From Buddleja alternifolia (Eukaryota; Streptophyta; Magnoliopsida; Lamiales; Scrophulariaceae), in the NCBI GenBank assembly GCA_019426215.1, contig CM033408.1:26019953-26083952 (forward strand): 64,000 nucleotides of DNA, written 5' to 3'. The translations under genes and the position numbers were made by a program. This document shows, in pieces, positions 1-11,966 of the stretch. Every line of letters begins with the position of its first letter. The stretch's first letter is position 1. The notes under the pieces are model-generated. The model worked only from the letters and a program-made list of their open reading frames with translations, did no database searches and was not told where the DNA came from.

Positions 1-965
1 CATTATTAGTTGCATTATCCTTCTCCTATTGTCCCTTGCTATGTTCGTGTTGAAACTCGGTGAGAGATTCGGCAGTGGTGATTGCCTCATCGACCATCCT
101 CACTCCCCGCCTTTACAACTTTTGCTTGGCCCAATTTTGAAGCCCGTCCACGAAGTAGAAAAAGATATCATCCTCCGACATGTTGGGAATTTGAAGCATG
201 AGAGTAGTGAACTATTCGACATACTTCCCGATGGTCGCCTTATGCCTCAACTCCCGTAGTCTCTTTCGAGCCTCATAAACGACATTGTCCGGGTAGAAGT
301 TTTGTTTAAGCTCCTGTTTGAAGTCTTCCCAAGACTCGATCTTGTATAAACCTTTCCCGATATCGGCGTGATTCCTACTCCACCATAACATTGTTGTATC
401 GGTAAGATAAAGTATAGTCATGCGTACACTTTGATTCCTCGTTGGTCATGTTGAGACCCTCAAAGTACACCTCTATTTGCCATAGGAAGTTCTCAACCTC
501 CTTAGCGCCTCTCTTTCCATCGAACACCTTTGGCTTAGGGTGGTCCACTCGTGGACTTGACACCACGGTGCTAACCTCACTAGCAACGGCCTTTTTGCAT
601 AAGGCCATGTCCTCACGTATCTCCTCAACAGATGCTTGTAATGCCCTCATAGCATCCACAAGTTTAGCAAGACATTCCTCTTGAACGGTACTAATGTTAA
701 GGAAAGATCGCACATCTGTCTTTACTGACTCAGACTCCTCGAGAACGTGGCCATCGAATGTCTCGATGGTGTGCTCCAAAAGATCAAGTCACTTGCCCAT
801 ATCCCCAAAAATGACTTCCAATGCACCACTCTTACTTGGTCTACTTGCATCCCTCTTTTTCTTTGGGTGGGTCAGAAATGGTCTCCCTACCATGTTCTTC
901 CATCAATCCCGAAGTAGTGTTGCTTGCCATATTACCGAACTCTTGCAACACGAAGCACCTTAGCC
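1..965 (-). mobile_element. Ty3/gypsy gag remnant (chromovirus-like)
   Basis: Read on the minus strand, 779-375 gives an N-terminal gag region ending in a 'KPKVFDGKRGAKEVENFLWQ' block. 421-212 continues in another frame with 'LWWSRNHADIGKG' and 'FYPDNVVYEARKRLRELR', the plant Retrotrans_gag core that packages element RNA. Translation goes on to position 1 with 'FFYFVDGLQNWAKQ', crossing in-frame stops near 209 and 105. So gag carries at least one frameshift (about 400-420) and two nonsense codons and cannot make a full protein. The element continues off the left edge. A primer-binding site at 968-984 marks its upstream end. Chromovirus affiliation is inferred from the gag pattern and the initiator-Met type PBS. 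Confidence 0.75.
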
Positions 966-967
966 CA

Positions 968-984
968 ACCAGACTCTGATACCA
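968..984 (-). other. Primer-binding site (initiator tRNA-Met type)
   Basis: The minus strand reads TGGTATCAGAGTCTGG, matching the plant initiator tRNA-Met PBS (TGGTATCAGAG core). It lies just upstream of the minus-strand gag remnant, as expected for the start of the internal region. The adjoining 987-1023 stretch begins TGTCACG and ends CGTGACA on the plus strand, possibly an internally deleted LTR. Confidence 0.6.
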
Positions 985-2428
985 CTTGTCACGAGACGTT
1001 ACTAAGAGACTAAGTCCGTGACATCCGGCTGTGGTAATTTAGTATCTTTTTTTCTATTTCATATAATATTGTTCTTGATATATTTTATCCTTTTTTTAAC
1101 TTTTTTCTATTTATTTTTAATTCTTTTTCTCTTGTTAAGGCCTGGGTCCAAATGATGTTGTTAATGCTGTTGTTTTTTAAGCCCCGAATGTGGTAATTTA
1201 GTCAATTTATCTTTAATTGGATTTTATGTATATGTTTATTTCATACTCGTCTTCTTGGTCTAATACAAATTTATGTTACACCTCAGCTGTCTACCATGTC
1301 CGTTGTTTGTTTATTCTGAATTGTAGTCCCATTTAGCAACTGAGATCTTACGGTGGGTCAACCTTAATTGAACTTATCCTTCTGGAGGCACTCCGTCACT
1401 TGACTTGTTGAGACGTCATTAATCTTCCGATGATCATACTGGAAATAGGTATATTCCCATGAATATATGTCGCTTCTGATGAATATTCGAGTCGATAATG
1501 AAAACCGTTATTATGTAGGTATACGTGGACCTTATGTGTTCACTATCTTGGTGAATGTACCTTTGCGCTGACCATGATTACTATTGACGTACTAACTCTT
1601 ACTTCACTATTTCATTCAATATTTAAGATGCCCCACACTTTCAGCCTAGATGTAGTTCTCTTTTAACCTCACCCATTAGAAACACACACCTTATAATGGA
1701 TATTCATTGTTACACTTGAATCTTAGTGTTCTCTTTATAAATTATTTTCATTTTCTTCCTTTTTCCCATGTGGGGCAAGGGTAGTACAATCACCCCCCTT
1801 TTGAGGAGCGACTTCTTTGTGGCGGCGTGATTCAGACCATGATCCGTTGTCAGGCGTCGGGACTCTAGGCCACCACCGGATTTTGCCTCGGACTATTCTT
1901 CATAACGGATCCGAGAACCTCGGGCTACTTCATAGAGGATACTGAGATTTCATGTTGTAGCACCAATCTCCCAATTCGGGCTGACGAGCGGCTCTGATAC
2001 CATTTATCACGTCCCGGGCCCACGAGCCCGTTGGACCAAAGAAGTCCCATCGAACCCACTGAGCGTAACCTTGAGTTGGGCATTTGAACTGCGGCCCAAA
2101 ATGAATATCTATTGTTACATTTGAATTCTAAGGTTCTCTTTATAATTTATTTTCATTTCCCTCCTTTGGGGTTTAATTTACCACAGCCTTTTTTACCCCT
2201 TTCGTTTAATAGCTATATTACCTAGAAAAAGACCATTTAAATTATAGTTTATCTCTTGTAGGTTTGGTAAGATAAGAATATGCATCTAGCTGTTTTAACG
2301 CGTACGATGAAACATGACCCCGTTGCTTTATCTGTCTTATCCAAGTGCTAACCTAGAGCCTTAATAAGTTCAAACAGAGATAGAAAGAGGTGGAGATACT
2401 GCAATTTATCTTTGGTATCACTCAATTT
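985..2428. other. Degenerate LTR-element DNA, no gene
   Basis: No coding exon is recognisable. A second minus-strand PBS-like sequence (TGGTATCAGAGC) lies at 1991-2002. A block of about 60 bp starting near 1698 (attcattgttacacttgaat) recurs with mismatches near 2103. The GC-richer part at 1790-2090 contains the formulaic text common beside plant LTR PBS sites. I read this as one or two decayed minus-strand LTR elements. Confidence 0.4.
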
Positions 2429-2433
2429 GTGGT
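2429..2433. repeat. Target site duplication, left (GTGGT)
   Basis: GTGGT directly precedes the TGATGAG start of the 5' LTR and is repeated exactly at 8935-8939 after the 3' LTR. Five bases is the usual size for Ty3/gypsy integrase. Confidence 0.9.
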
Positions 2434-2969
2434 TGATGAGTCAAAATAATCTTCCTTTTGTAATGTTCAGTCAATGGTCAATGGTAAACAACTACTATTA
2501 TTCATGGGGTATAATGTGGTATGGTGGATAGGGTATGACCCGGTTCGTGTATCCATTAGTCCATGTAATCCATATCCACTATATAAATGACACATACATA
2601 GTCTTAACAGGATGACCCATCATGTCATGAATAGTGGGTTCCTGATCTCATATAAATACCCCCTATGCTTCATTAATGAAAGGGGGAGAAATTCACAAAA
2701 AATACTGTTCACTTAAAGAAAGAGAGAATATTCTCATAATCAACATTCAACATTTAGCTTCGTGTCATACGACGCCAATATTGCAAGTTTTATAACACTT
2801 CTATTTGAACTACGTCCAGACTTGATCCTAGATATATATATATTTAGGTACGTAGGCAGCTTGATTAATTCAAGTCCAGTCTGTATTGTTTTACGTCCGT
2901 TAAGTGGTTACGACCCCCTAGGGTCGTCCGATTTATCTAGGTCACTTCGGTGAATTTTGAGGTAAATCA
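2434..2969 (+). repeat. 5' LTR of the gypsy element
   Basis: Starts TGATGAGTC and ends GTAAATCA. A TATA-like catataaata lies at about 2648-2657, followed by a purine-rich leader, so U3/R/U5 structure is plausible. Relative to the 3' copy it lacks a ~15-bp segment near 2527 and has a shorter TA run near 2832. Confidence 0.9.
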
Positions 2970-2971
2970 TT

Positions 2972-2990
2972 TGGCGCCGTCTGTGGGAAC
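2972..2990 (+). other. Primer-binding site (tRNA-Asp-like)
   Basis: TGGCGCCGTCTGTGGGAAC starts two bases after the 5' LTR. Its first nine bases are complementary to the 3' end of plant tRNA-Asp; the rest matches less well. Confidence 0.75.
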
Positions 2991-3027
2991 CTTCGTTTCC
3001 CTTTATTTGGTGGTAATAGTCAGGGTA

Positions 3028-4554
3028 ATGGAAGAAACAGAGCAGAGACGAGCAGAGGATGTTGCAGTAGAGCCTCAGGGATCACCATTAGGAGATCCCC
3101 AGCACGGACTCGAAGTGGAGACGCCACGGGAAAGATTGATTACAATGACGGAGACGGAGTTCAACAAGAGGATGCAAGAGTGGGGACAGAAGTTCTTGCA
3201 AGAGCAGTTGGCTAAAATGCCAGCGACGGCAAACGTGGGGACTGCCCATCCTACCCCAGCTATCCCAGGATGACAATTCCCAGAACTCGACCCAGAAAGG
3301 GAACGAGGGGAAGATGCTCGCAATACGGAGGCACGCCGAAGGTTATTTCACAAACCTGACCTACGAAGGGAACAGGGTGAAATGAGCCGAGGCGAAGGGG
3401 ACCGACGAGGTGAAAGGGAAGGGAGTCCACCTGAGGTACGAAGTGATGCTAACTCAGCACGGCGTGAAAGAGCCAGGGTTGAGGTAGAACCCGACGAGAT
3501 AATGCACGGTGAAATGCCACAGAAGAGAATGATCCAAGTTTCAGCGCTGCAGCGTCGTAGTTCACCTTTTCATGTGGATATCCTTTCGGAAGGTATGCCG
3601 TTACATTTCAAAGTACCGGATCTTCCGAAATACGATGGAACTCGGGATCCTAGGGAACATGTAGTTACCTTTGAAACGATGATGGTGTTGCATAATTTAA
3701 GTGATGCAGCAAATGCAAAGATTTTCCCAACTACCTTTGTGGGCCAGGCTTTGGATTGGTTCGTAAATCAGCCCCCAGGCACAATCGTGTCGTATGAACA
3801 GTTTGTTCAAAAATTTGAGAATCATTTTGCTAGTAACGCTCGTGTGGCAAAGTCAGTATCGACTTTGTTGGGGACAAAGCAGCGAGAAGAAGAAACGCTG
3901 AGGGAGTTTGTAGACAAATTCAATGACGAAGCCCTGGATGTCCAAGGTGTGCAGCATGAGGTAATTCAGCAGTTGTTTATTAATGGCTTGAAGGAAGGAC
4001 CATTGGGAGGGGTGTTGATACGAAACCCTCCCGTAGATCTAGAAGGGATGATGATCCTTGCGAGGCAGTATATACACTAAGAGGAGGTATATAGGATTAA
4101 GAGAGCCGAGAAGAAGGCATCGAAGAAAAATAAAGAGCAAACCGAGCGACGTGGAATGCCAAGATCCGATAAGGATCAAGAACGGAAACCGCGATACGCA
4201 AAGTACGAAACTTACACACCTCTAAAAATGACACGGGGCAAAACCTTGATGGCCATTGAAAATTCAAAATTGCTCGTTTGGCCCAAAAAGATGAAATACG
4301 ATCCAAAAAGGAAAAATAGCCACAAATATTGTCGCTTTCACAAAGACAATGGGCATGACACTGAGGATTGTTTTCAATTAAAAGATGAAATCGAGAGATT
4401 GATTAGTCAAGGCTATTTGCATGAATTTATTGACAAGGCCCGTGAGGTTGAAATGAAAAAGCAAGGAGAAGGGACACGACGAGACCGTAGGTCTAGAAGT
4501 CGATCCCGGGAACGAGGAAAGGAAACGGAGAGAGGCAGGGTTCGGAAGCAGTGA
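3028..4554 (+). pseudogene. gag of the gypsy element, two in-frame stops
   Basis: A single reading frame runs from the ATG at 3028 to the TGA at 4552-4554, broken by TGA at 3271-3273 and TAA at 4078-4080. The central part (about 3592-4077) is the gag capsid domain: 'FKVPDLPKYDGTRDP', 'ALDWFVNQPPGTI' and 'FENHFASNARVAKS' are typical of plant gypsy gag. Near 4330 'CRFHKDNGHDTEDC' is a CX2-HX4H-C zinc-knuckle-like motif for RNA binding. The C-terminus is Arg/Ser-rich. Its normal role is to form the particle in which the element is reverse transcribed. The two nonsense codons make this copy unable to give full-length Gag without readthrough. Confidence 0.85.
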
Positions 4555-5042
4555 TTCCTGCCGAGATTGGGATGAGGTCGTATCGTGTGAAAACGTACGA
4601 CCCCGAGGAGAATATCAAAGCGCGGGCATACGAGCTGGATGTTGTTGAAGAATTAAGGGATGCCGCCTATGCAAAAATTTTAATGCAGAAGGAGATGATG
4701 GTAAGAGCCTATAATAGAAAGGTGGTACCACGAAACCTCCAGGTCGGTGACTTGGTTTTAAAGAAGATGGAGGTATCGAAGCATGTAGGTAAACTTGACC
4801 CAAATTGGGAAGGACCTTTTAAGGTTACAAAATTAACTAAAAAGGGACTTATAGGTTGCAAGATCTTCATGGGAAAGATCTACCTCGTCCCTGGAACATC
4901 CAGAACCTACAAAGGTTCTATGCATAAATATTCAAGGGGAGTCCACCCTCCTTTTGTCGTAATGGGGGACTCAATTTTGTGTATATGTAGTCATCTTTTG
5001 CTTCAAATGATATACATGTGCATTTTTGGCTTGAAGCTATAA
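4551..5042 (+). pseudogene. Integrase C-terminal tail (pol remnant)
   Basis: The frame starting at 4551 opens with 'MIPAEIGMRSYRVKTYD' and contains 'RNLQVGDLVLKKMEV' and 'LDPNWEGPFKV'. This is the chromatin/DNA-contacting C-terminal region of gypsy integrase. Nothing upstream encodes the zinc-binding or DDE core, so a deletion fused the end of gag to a point just before the IPAEIG block. The junction is at about 4548-4555 and pol lies in a different frame from gag. Alone this piece has no catalytic activity. Confidence 0.8.
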
Positions 5043-5264
5043 GAGCATTATACTCATATGCATATACATCTACAACTAAATAATGAAACAACATAAGTAG
5101 ACGAGGCAACTGACGTAAGACAATTTGCAAGCTACGAAGCAAACAACAAACACTCATCATGACAGAAATATTCATCTACCCAATGATAAACGAACTGTCA
5201 AAAAATTATTCAAACGAGAGTTCACGAGGACAGTAGAAGAACAAAGATAAAAAATAAAAAAAAT

Positions 5265-7643
5265 CTAGGCATTCTCAGCTACCGAAGCTTGAGCAGCATC
5301 GTCGATATCCTCATTATCCGGAATAGGGCCTAGAGGATTGAATTCGGGGAATGGGATGGCTGGAGGGCTAGGATCGGCACAGGAATCTCGTGGAGGTGGT
5401 GACGCGACGAATTTCTTAGAAAACTCCTCATCGTCGAAATCCTCGGGCAAGATCCTCTCCTTCTTCAAGTAGTCGAGGGCCTTCATGAAGCCATCGAAAA
5501 TAAAGTCGGATTCTTTCTCTTCGACTAATCCCTCGAAGGCAACAGAGCTCTTGAAATCCCTAGCTGCTTCGAAGCAAATCTGCTTCGTAATCTCCTTGTA
5601 CTCTGTTGATGCCAAGAACCTGGATCTACCCTCAGCCACCCCAGCTTGGAATTCTACCTCTTTAGCCTTCTGCATATTTGCTTGCAGCTGCTGCAAGTCT
5701 GCATGCATTTCTTTCATCTGCTCCCTCAAGGAATTGGCCTCGAAGATGCGGGCATCTAATTGCTTCTCCAGCTGGGCCTTTCCATTATTAAGGAATTCTG
5801 TAGCCTCGACAGCTGCAATCCTGGCCTCCTGCAGCTCACTCTCCAATTTACGCTTTTGCTCCATGAACTCATTCTCCGTGGTAAGTCTACGGTCACGCCA
5901 AAAGCAAAGACCCAGGGAGAGCTGGTGCAAGCAGAGAGCAATCTGAAAAACAATAGTACGATGTTAGAATAAAGAGGATACAGATTAGAATAAATAGTGT
6001 TGATGTGCAAATAGGCTCGAGGCAGTTACCTTTGCAGTGGCTTCGAAGCCCTGTTGTTCGATGGCAGTATGAGGAAGAGTGGCGAAGATGACCTTGTCTT
6101 AGGCAGAATAATTCCCTGTACTAGCTCCGATGCTGTCAATGGACCCCCTAGACCCATTATAGAGCTATCGTCGTAAACGCGCCAGTCCGGGGTAATCGTC
6201 GTTTTGCCTCGATTGATGAATGGACGATCACAACCCCCTGTAGCTTCGGCTCTGTCTTTCTTCCAGATCCCTTCAAATTTCTCGACGAGCCTAGCCACCG
6301 ATGTCTCGTGAAGGTCGCCCATCGCTTGGGACCCTAACTCTGGGCTATATCCAGTCCCATCGAACCTCCTCTTCTTCCTCAATTCACCGGCAGCCGATCC
6401 AAGGGGAGAAGATGGGTTTGTATGGGAGCCCTCTGATATGTTTACCACAGGCTCTCTCATTGGTCCTGCCTGACTGATTGGAGGGACATCGTATACTGGC
6501 TCGTCATGAGGAGGGACCTCGGATGCACCCCCACTGGGGACAGGAGCACGAGATTGTGCCCTCGTAGTTACTGCAGGGGCACCTCGTCTAGTCCTTCCTG
6601 CAGCACGTTTAGCCAAGTTCCTCTGCATGCGAGCTGCCTTTTCAGCCATACCTAAGACAGGACAACCAAAATATGAGAAAACTAACTGAAAGGGATAAGA
6701 TTACGAGGCTGCGAGCTGGGTGAAGTACGATGCTTACCCACTCTATCAGAATCGATGGGAGCATGACTTATCCGACACCGAACCAAAACCCCTTCGGTGA
6801 GGAGAACATCAGCATTGTATAAATGCCAAAAATGCTCCTCGATAAAATGGGGACCCCAATCACCTCCCCGATATCCTCCGGACGAGGTAAGTCTAACCTC
6901 CACTCACGAGGCAGTTTCCATTTTTTAGATTCAGGTTACGCTATATAGAAGTATTTATTCTTCCACGCACCATATGAGGAGGTATTCTTTTTAAAGATGC
7001 GAACACGGGGGTTACGAGGGGAAATATAAAAGAATCCCTCATCCCCGGTACCTGATCTACTAAATTTAAAAGTTTCCATGAAATGGGCTAACGAGGCTGC
7101 TGCCCTCCAATGATGCATCAGGATGATAAAAGCATTGATGTGTCTGTACGAGTTAGGCAATAGTTGGGTCGGACACAACCCTAACCTAGACAGGATTCGA
7201 ACTGTTGTAGGGTGAAGGGGAAATCTTACTCCAGCTTGCAGATGAGCAAGGTGAAAAGTCCTATAGCCGGGAGGGGGAGTGTCAATACGCTCGTTTGAAC
7301 CAAGAATCCTAATATCAAATTCCTCAGAGATGTAATACCTCTCTCGTATCTCTGGAATCATCCGAGGATTTAGAGTAGATCGCATATTACTCCAAGGATG
7401 ATACACCCGAGGTACTCTATGAACAACCTCGTCCTCGGATCCCTCCTCGTTATTCCCCTCGTCCTCATCATCCTCATGGTCAGGGGCCCCAGCCCCGTCT
7501 ACCGCCTCGTCCTCGAATTCATCTATTTCTAACTCGTCGTCATCTACAGTCTTAGACAAGGAATCTAGCTGTTCTACCTCTAGGTCTCCTGCTAACGAAC
7601 CAAGGGACTCGTCGGATCTAGTCCTAGATGTCGAGCGAACCAT
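5265..7643 (-). pseudogene. Antisense spliced ORF in gypsy element ('transposase, gypsy type' domain)
   Basis: The minus strand encodes a multi-exon protein opposite to gag/pol. Exon 1 (7643 to about 6737) begins with an acidic low-complexity stretch and then 'GVRFPLHPTTVRILSRLGL' and 'LLPNSYRHINAFIILMHHW', the hallmark of the plant gypsy-type transposase family (Pfam PF04195-like). A TAA near 6946 and a frame change follow. A gtaagc donor near 6736 and an acceptor near 6656 join to exon 2 (about 6655-6030, basic start 'MAEKAARMQRNLAKR'), which has a one-base frameshift near 6100. A donor at 6029 and acceptor at 5943 join to exon 3 (5942-5265), with a long coiled coil and an acidic, proline-rich end. 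Function is unknown; regulation of the element or Gag partnering are only guesses. Confidence 0.7.
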
Positions 7644-8360
7644 GTTGTATGCAAAAATCGCAAACAGTATATATACGAGGCTAACAGAATACGAAGCAAA
7701 ATATAAATTTTTTATGCCACAAAAATCTTAGGATAAAAACAGACGAGAATGGAGAAGAAGATAATACCTACGATGATATCTGGCAAAAAGTTTAAAGGAG
7801 ATCTAAGGTGAAAACAAGTCCTAATTGGAGCGCCTCTTTACCGTGGCCTGAATTTGACGCTTTTTCTTCTTTCCTCCTGGTGCAATCACAAACTCCTTAA
7901 AATCTTACTCGGACTCGCTTGATAAAGGAATGAAATAGAGACTTGTGTAATCTCACCGGCCCTTGCTCTCTCTTCTCTCGAAAGTTCTCTCTGAGTAAGT
8001 AAGGGAAGGAAAAAGTAAAAATGTGGATGATTTTTTCCTTATTTATAGCTCACCTTACTGGGCGGGAATATCAAAGGTCAAAAATTAAAGAAATAGGCAG
8101 TTACAAAATTCAAAAAAGGAAAAACTGACAATTTACAAGAGGAAGCTGATGTCATCCCCTCACTACCCGTTATTCTAGACAAAATAACTGCTATGCAGTT
8201 ATTAGTATTAAAGACACGTGCCTTATCCCCAAAAAATGTATGAAGAAAATTGGAAACTACCGCAAGAAATACCCCCATCAGTCACCTCAGCATAATTGGT
8301 CATTACTCAAATTCGATAAAAACAGTTCATAGGCCCGATGGCCACGTGTCGAGGCCTACG

Positions 8361-8375
8361 AACTGGGGGACTAAA
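8361..8375 (+). other. Polypurine tract of gypsy element
   Basis: AACTGGGGGACTAAA lies directly before the 3' LTR start at 8376, where plus-strand DNA synthesis would be primed. Confidence 0.8.
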
Positions 8376-8934
8376 TGATGAGTCAAAATAATCCTCCTTT
8401 TGTAATGTTCAGTCAATGGTCAATGGTAAACAACTACTATTATTCGTGGGGTATAATGTGGTATGGTGGGTCGGGTATGACCCGGCACGACCCGACCCGG
8501 TTCGTGTATCCATTAGTCTATGTAATCCATATCCACTATATAAATGACACATACATAGTCTTAACAGGATGACTCATCATGTCATGAATAGTGGGTTCCT
8601 GATCTCATATAATACCCCCTATGGTTCATTAATGAAGGGGGGGAGAAATTCACAAAAAATACTGTTCACTTAAAGAAAGAGAGAATATTCTCATAATCAA
8701 CATTCAACATTTAGCTTCGTGTCATACGACGCCAATAATGCAAGTTTTATAACACTTCTATTTGAACTACGTCCAGACTTGATCCTATATATATATATAT
8801 ATATATATTTAGGTACGTAGGCAGCTTGATTAATTCAAGTCCAGTCTGTATTGTTTTACGTCCGTAAGGTGGTTACGACCCCCTACGGTCGTCCGATTTA
8901 TCTAGGTCACTTCGGTGAATTTTGAGGTAAATCA
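8376..8934 (+). repeat. 3' LTR of the gypsy element
   Basis: Direct repeat of 2434-2969, starting TGATGAGTC and ending GTAAATCA. It keeps a duplicated cacgacccgacccgg stretch near 8487-8502 missing from the 5' LTR and a longer TA run near 8787-8809. Followed by the GTGGT duplication at 8935-8939. Confidence 0.9.
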
Positions 8935-8939
8935 GTGGT

Positions 8940-11900
8940 AATTAATTAGTGCTTTATCCTCTGAAGCATCATTTGATTGCTATGGTTTTATCGCCATATA
9001 TATCTTCACAGTTTTGTTGTCCCTTCATTATATATGGATGACCTCTGGTATCACTTCCTTGCTGATTAAAACATGACTTAGGCTCATTCAAAATGTTATG
9101 CTTAATTTTACTTGTTTATGTTGTTTAACCACATAACATATTTTTACTTTTTAATGAGCGACAAAATACCGTGCTATTCTTGATAGGATGATGGATACTG
9201 ACGAGGGAGCTTGGCCACATCAACTCATCCGCCTGCTTTTTCACCACTGGTGGATTTGAGTTCCATTTTCACTTGGTTTCCATTGTTGTCTCTAGAGTTG
9301 CTGAGTGCTAGGATTTGTACATTGCGTGAATTCTCCCCAAAAAAATGAGTCAAAATGTTGACTAACGTGACCGTTAAGTTTTGGACGAAATGTTCGGTTG
9401 GGACCAATACTTACTGGGCTTAAAACCAATGGATCACGGACTTGAGCTCTTCTAGAAAGCATAGGACATAGCTGGAGGCCTCGACGACCCGACCTGTGCA
9501 GGTGGAGCAGATCTACTTAAGGCAAGCCTGGAGACAAGAATCAATCAATCAAGATATTGGCTCATCAACAATAATTTCATCCACGTGAACCCTCATCAAA
9601 ATGATGATAATATAAGTATCTTGTGACAATTATCTTCATTCCCAATGCACATTCTTGATCCTCCGCTAAAAAAGTACAAATGAGTGCACTTTTAGTGTAG
9701 CTGCACACATGATAGAAATCTTGTCAACTACTTTTACTTCTCAACAATGACATATTGGTGTTGCTTATGCAAATGCAGTTTATACTCGTTAATCTATCAA
9801 TAAAAATTTGATTTGAAATTTTTTATTTATGACTTGTCAATTAGGCATTTGATTAGTGTAGAATATTAAATTGTTGAATCATTCAGGTCTACAAATACAC
9901 TTCGGATTTTATAATATTCCACATTGAAAAAGTTGTGATCAGTAAAACATCATTTCTTTAATGCCAACAATTAATATCTTGAATTTTCATAGCAACTGGA
10001 AAGATAGAGAGTTGGAGAAATTTCTTTTTTTATCATCTACATGTGTTGTTATTAAGTGTTTAAATGTGTTATCAATGAAGGGTAAATTAGTATTTTTGCA
10101 ATCAGAAGAAATATTATGTAAGATCCATACTTTTGTAATAGTATAGATATAGATTTGCATAGTAGTTAAAGCCTTGATACGATTTGCAGTTTCTTAATTT
10201 TTGTTCATTATGAGGTGTTATTTTTGTTATTTATGGTCATCGATTATTTAACTATTTTGGAATGAGATTAGCAACAAGTTATAGGAATTACAATAATTAA
10301 ATCAGTCTACTGATTATCTTGGTTAGGAATGTAGTTCCATCAAAGTGAATTTTGTGTGAGAGATATAGACACTAGAACCATTGGATTTGTTCTAGCATAG
10401 ATTCCACCCAAATCCTAGTCAATTTCTAACACGACTCCATTTTAACTTCTTTCCTTATCTATGTCATATATATATATATAAAATAGATGGATAGCACTAA
10501 TTTATTTGTATAGAAATTTATCATTTAAAATCCGAAACCCTAAACCTGAATTTCTATTTAAAAAAAAGGTTAATTGCAAATCTAACGTTATAGGCAATTG
10601 CGTCCATAAATTTATTATACCTATTTGTAAAAAAAAATTGATGAAAAATTGGTGGAATCTGTCGTTAAGATTAAAAATATTACCATGGGTTTTAGATATA
10701 AAGAATTATTTTATGGGGTTTTAAAATTGTTGCATTAAAAAAAGTAGAAGTGGGTGTTTCATTTTTAGTCCGTGCTGAAAAATTGGGCTGATATACCCTT
10801 TGTAATGCACTTCATATTGATAACATTGCCCTGTATAACTGGGGCAATTGCATGGGTAATTCTATGTCACCGAGTTTAATAATTTGAGTGTGAAATGTGT
10901 GTTTATTTCCTGGGGTCCGCAGTCCGCACACAATACACCTTACTGTATGAGAGATATAAATAGTAGGACTATTAAACTCGGTCTAACATAGATTTTTCCC
11001 AATGGTATTGGCGATTGTCCACATCTGCAAACATCTATTGAGTTATAATTGGCCAACATGTCAGAGATACATTGTCCGTCTCATCTTTATGCTTCCTATC
11101 TGTAGTGTTGTTCCTCTAATTTGTGTGAACAAGTTATATTTATGCATTAAAACATAATGCCCAGTAAAAGATATATTATATTATCCAATTTGGGTCTAAA
11201 AATGCACAATGGTACAAGATTTTTCAATTTGGCTGCCAATAGAACAAGAGAAAAATAGGAAAAAGCACAACATAAACCTTAACACAATAAACTAAATTAA
11301 TATTTATATGTTGGTGGCGCCATGCTCAAGGAGATCAAGACACTTGTCATCATCTGAAAGAGTCACGTGTCCTTCTTTAGTCGCGCACGTGAAGGCTCGA
11401 CTCCGCTCGGGTCTTCGGGTTGAGCTCACCCGGCCGAGCTCATTGGGCCGGGGTCGGGTGGTTTGACTCCACTCCCGAGATTGGATCTATAGAGCTTGCT
11501 GACATGTCTTGGGGTCAATGAAGGACATTTTGATTATTTACCAAAATGTATTTTATTCTACATCAAAATTCTAGCCCCGAGGTCATGGGCAAGTTTTGGG
11601 GTCAGATTCGAACTCATCCCTACTATTACTTTGTTAATGTTTTATTGATTTTATACAATCATAATTTACTATTAATATCTATTCGTAATAAATTTTATAT
11701 TAGTAATGTTTAAAGTTTAAAGATACTTTATATTAGTACTTTTTCTTTCTCCAGTTTTTTCTCAACTCGTAAATAAGAGTGGACTTGTAGCTAAGCAACA
11801 GTGACTGGTTATTTTGTCTTTAGATTAAAATGACAAATCCTGAAGAGAAAACAGGGTTAGAATGAAAAGTAGTGGAAAAAGAAACTCTAGGCCACGTCCG

Positions 11901-11966
11901 TAGGATCATACTCGACCCCGTTGGAAACTAGGTGGGACATTACGTGTCCAATGTATGAGTCGAACT
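8940..11966. other. Intergenic AT-rich DNA, no gene
   Basis: No exon, RNA gene or intact element is recognisable apart from the MITE at 10854-11000 and its half copy near 10359-10413. GC-richer patches at 9180-9540 and 11300-11520 look like old retroelement pieces but lack a recognisable terminus or domain. ORFs here are short and low in information. Confidence 0.5.
10854..11000. mobile_element. Short MITE with ~27-bp inverted repeats
   Basis: The left end GGGTAATTCTATGTCACCGA and the complement of the right end, GGGAAAAATCTATGTTAGACCGA, share CTATGT and CCGAGTTTAATA. At 147 bp with no ORF it fits a MITE. No convincing target duplication is seen. 10359-10413 resembles its right half, so the family has at least two traces here. 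Confidence 0.5.

Larger units (their letters stand above)
2434..8934 (+). mobile_element. Non-autonomous Ty3/gypsy retrotransposon with antisense ORF (Tat-like)
   Basis: The 6,501-bp insertion has direct LTRs at 2434-2969 and 8376-8934, a PBS at 2972 and a polypurine tract just before the 3' LTR. Both flanks carry GTGGT (2429-2433 and 8935-8939), so the ends are exact. The plus strand keeps gag and only the last part of integrase; protease, RT, RNase H and the integrase core are absent. The minus strand of the 3' half carries a spliced multi-exon ORF. Tat-lineage gypsy elements are known to carry such extra ORFs beyond pol, sometimes antisense, and the tRNA-Asp-like PBS fits. Movement would need enzymes from a related element. 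The LTRs differ by about ten substitutions plus indels by eye, so the copy is not brand new. Confidence 0.9.
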
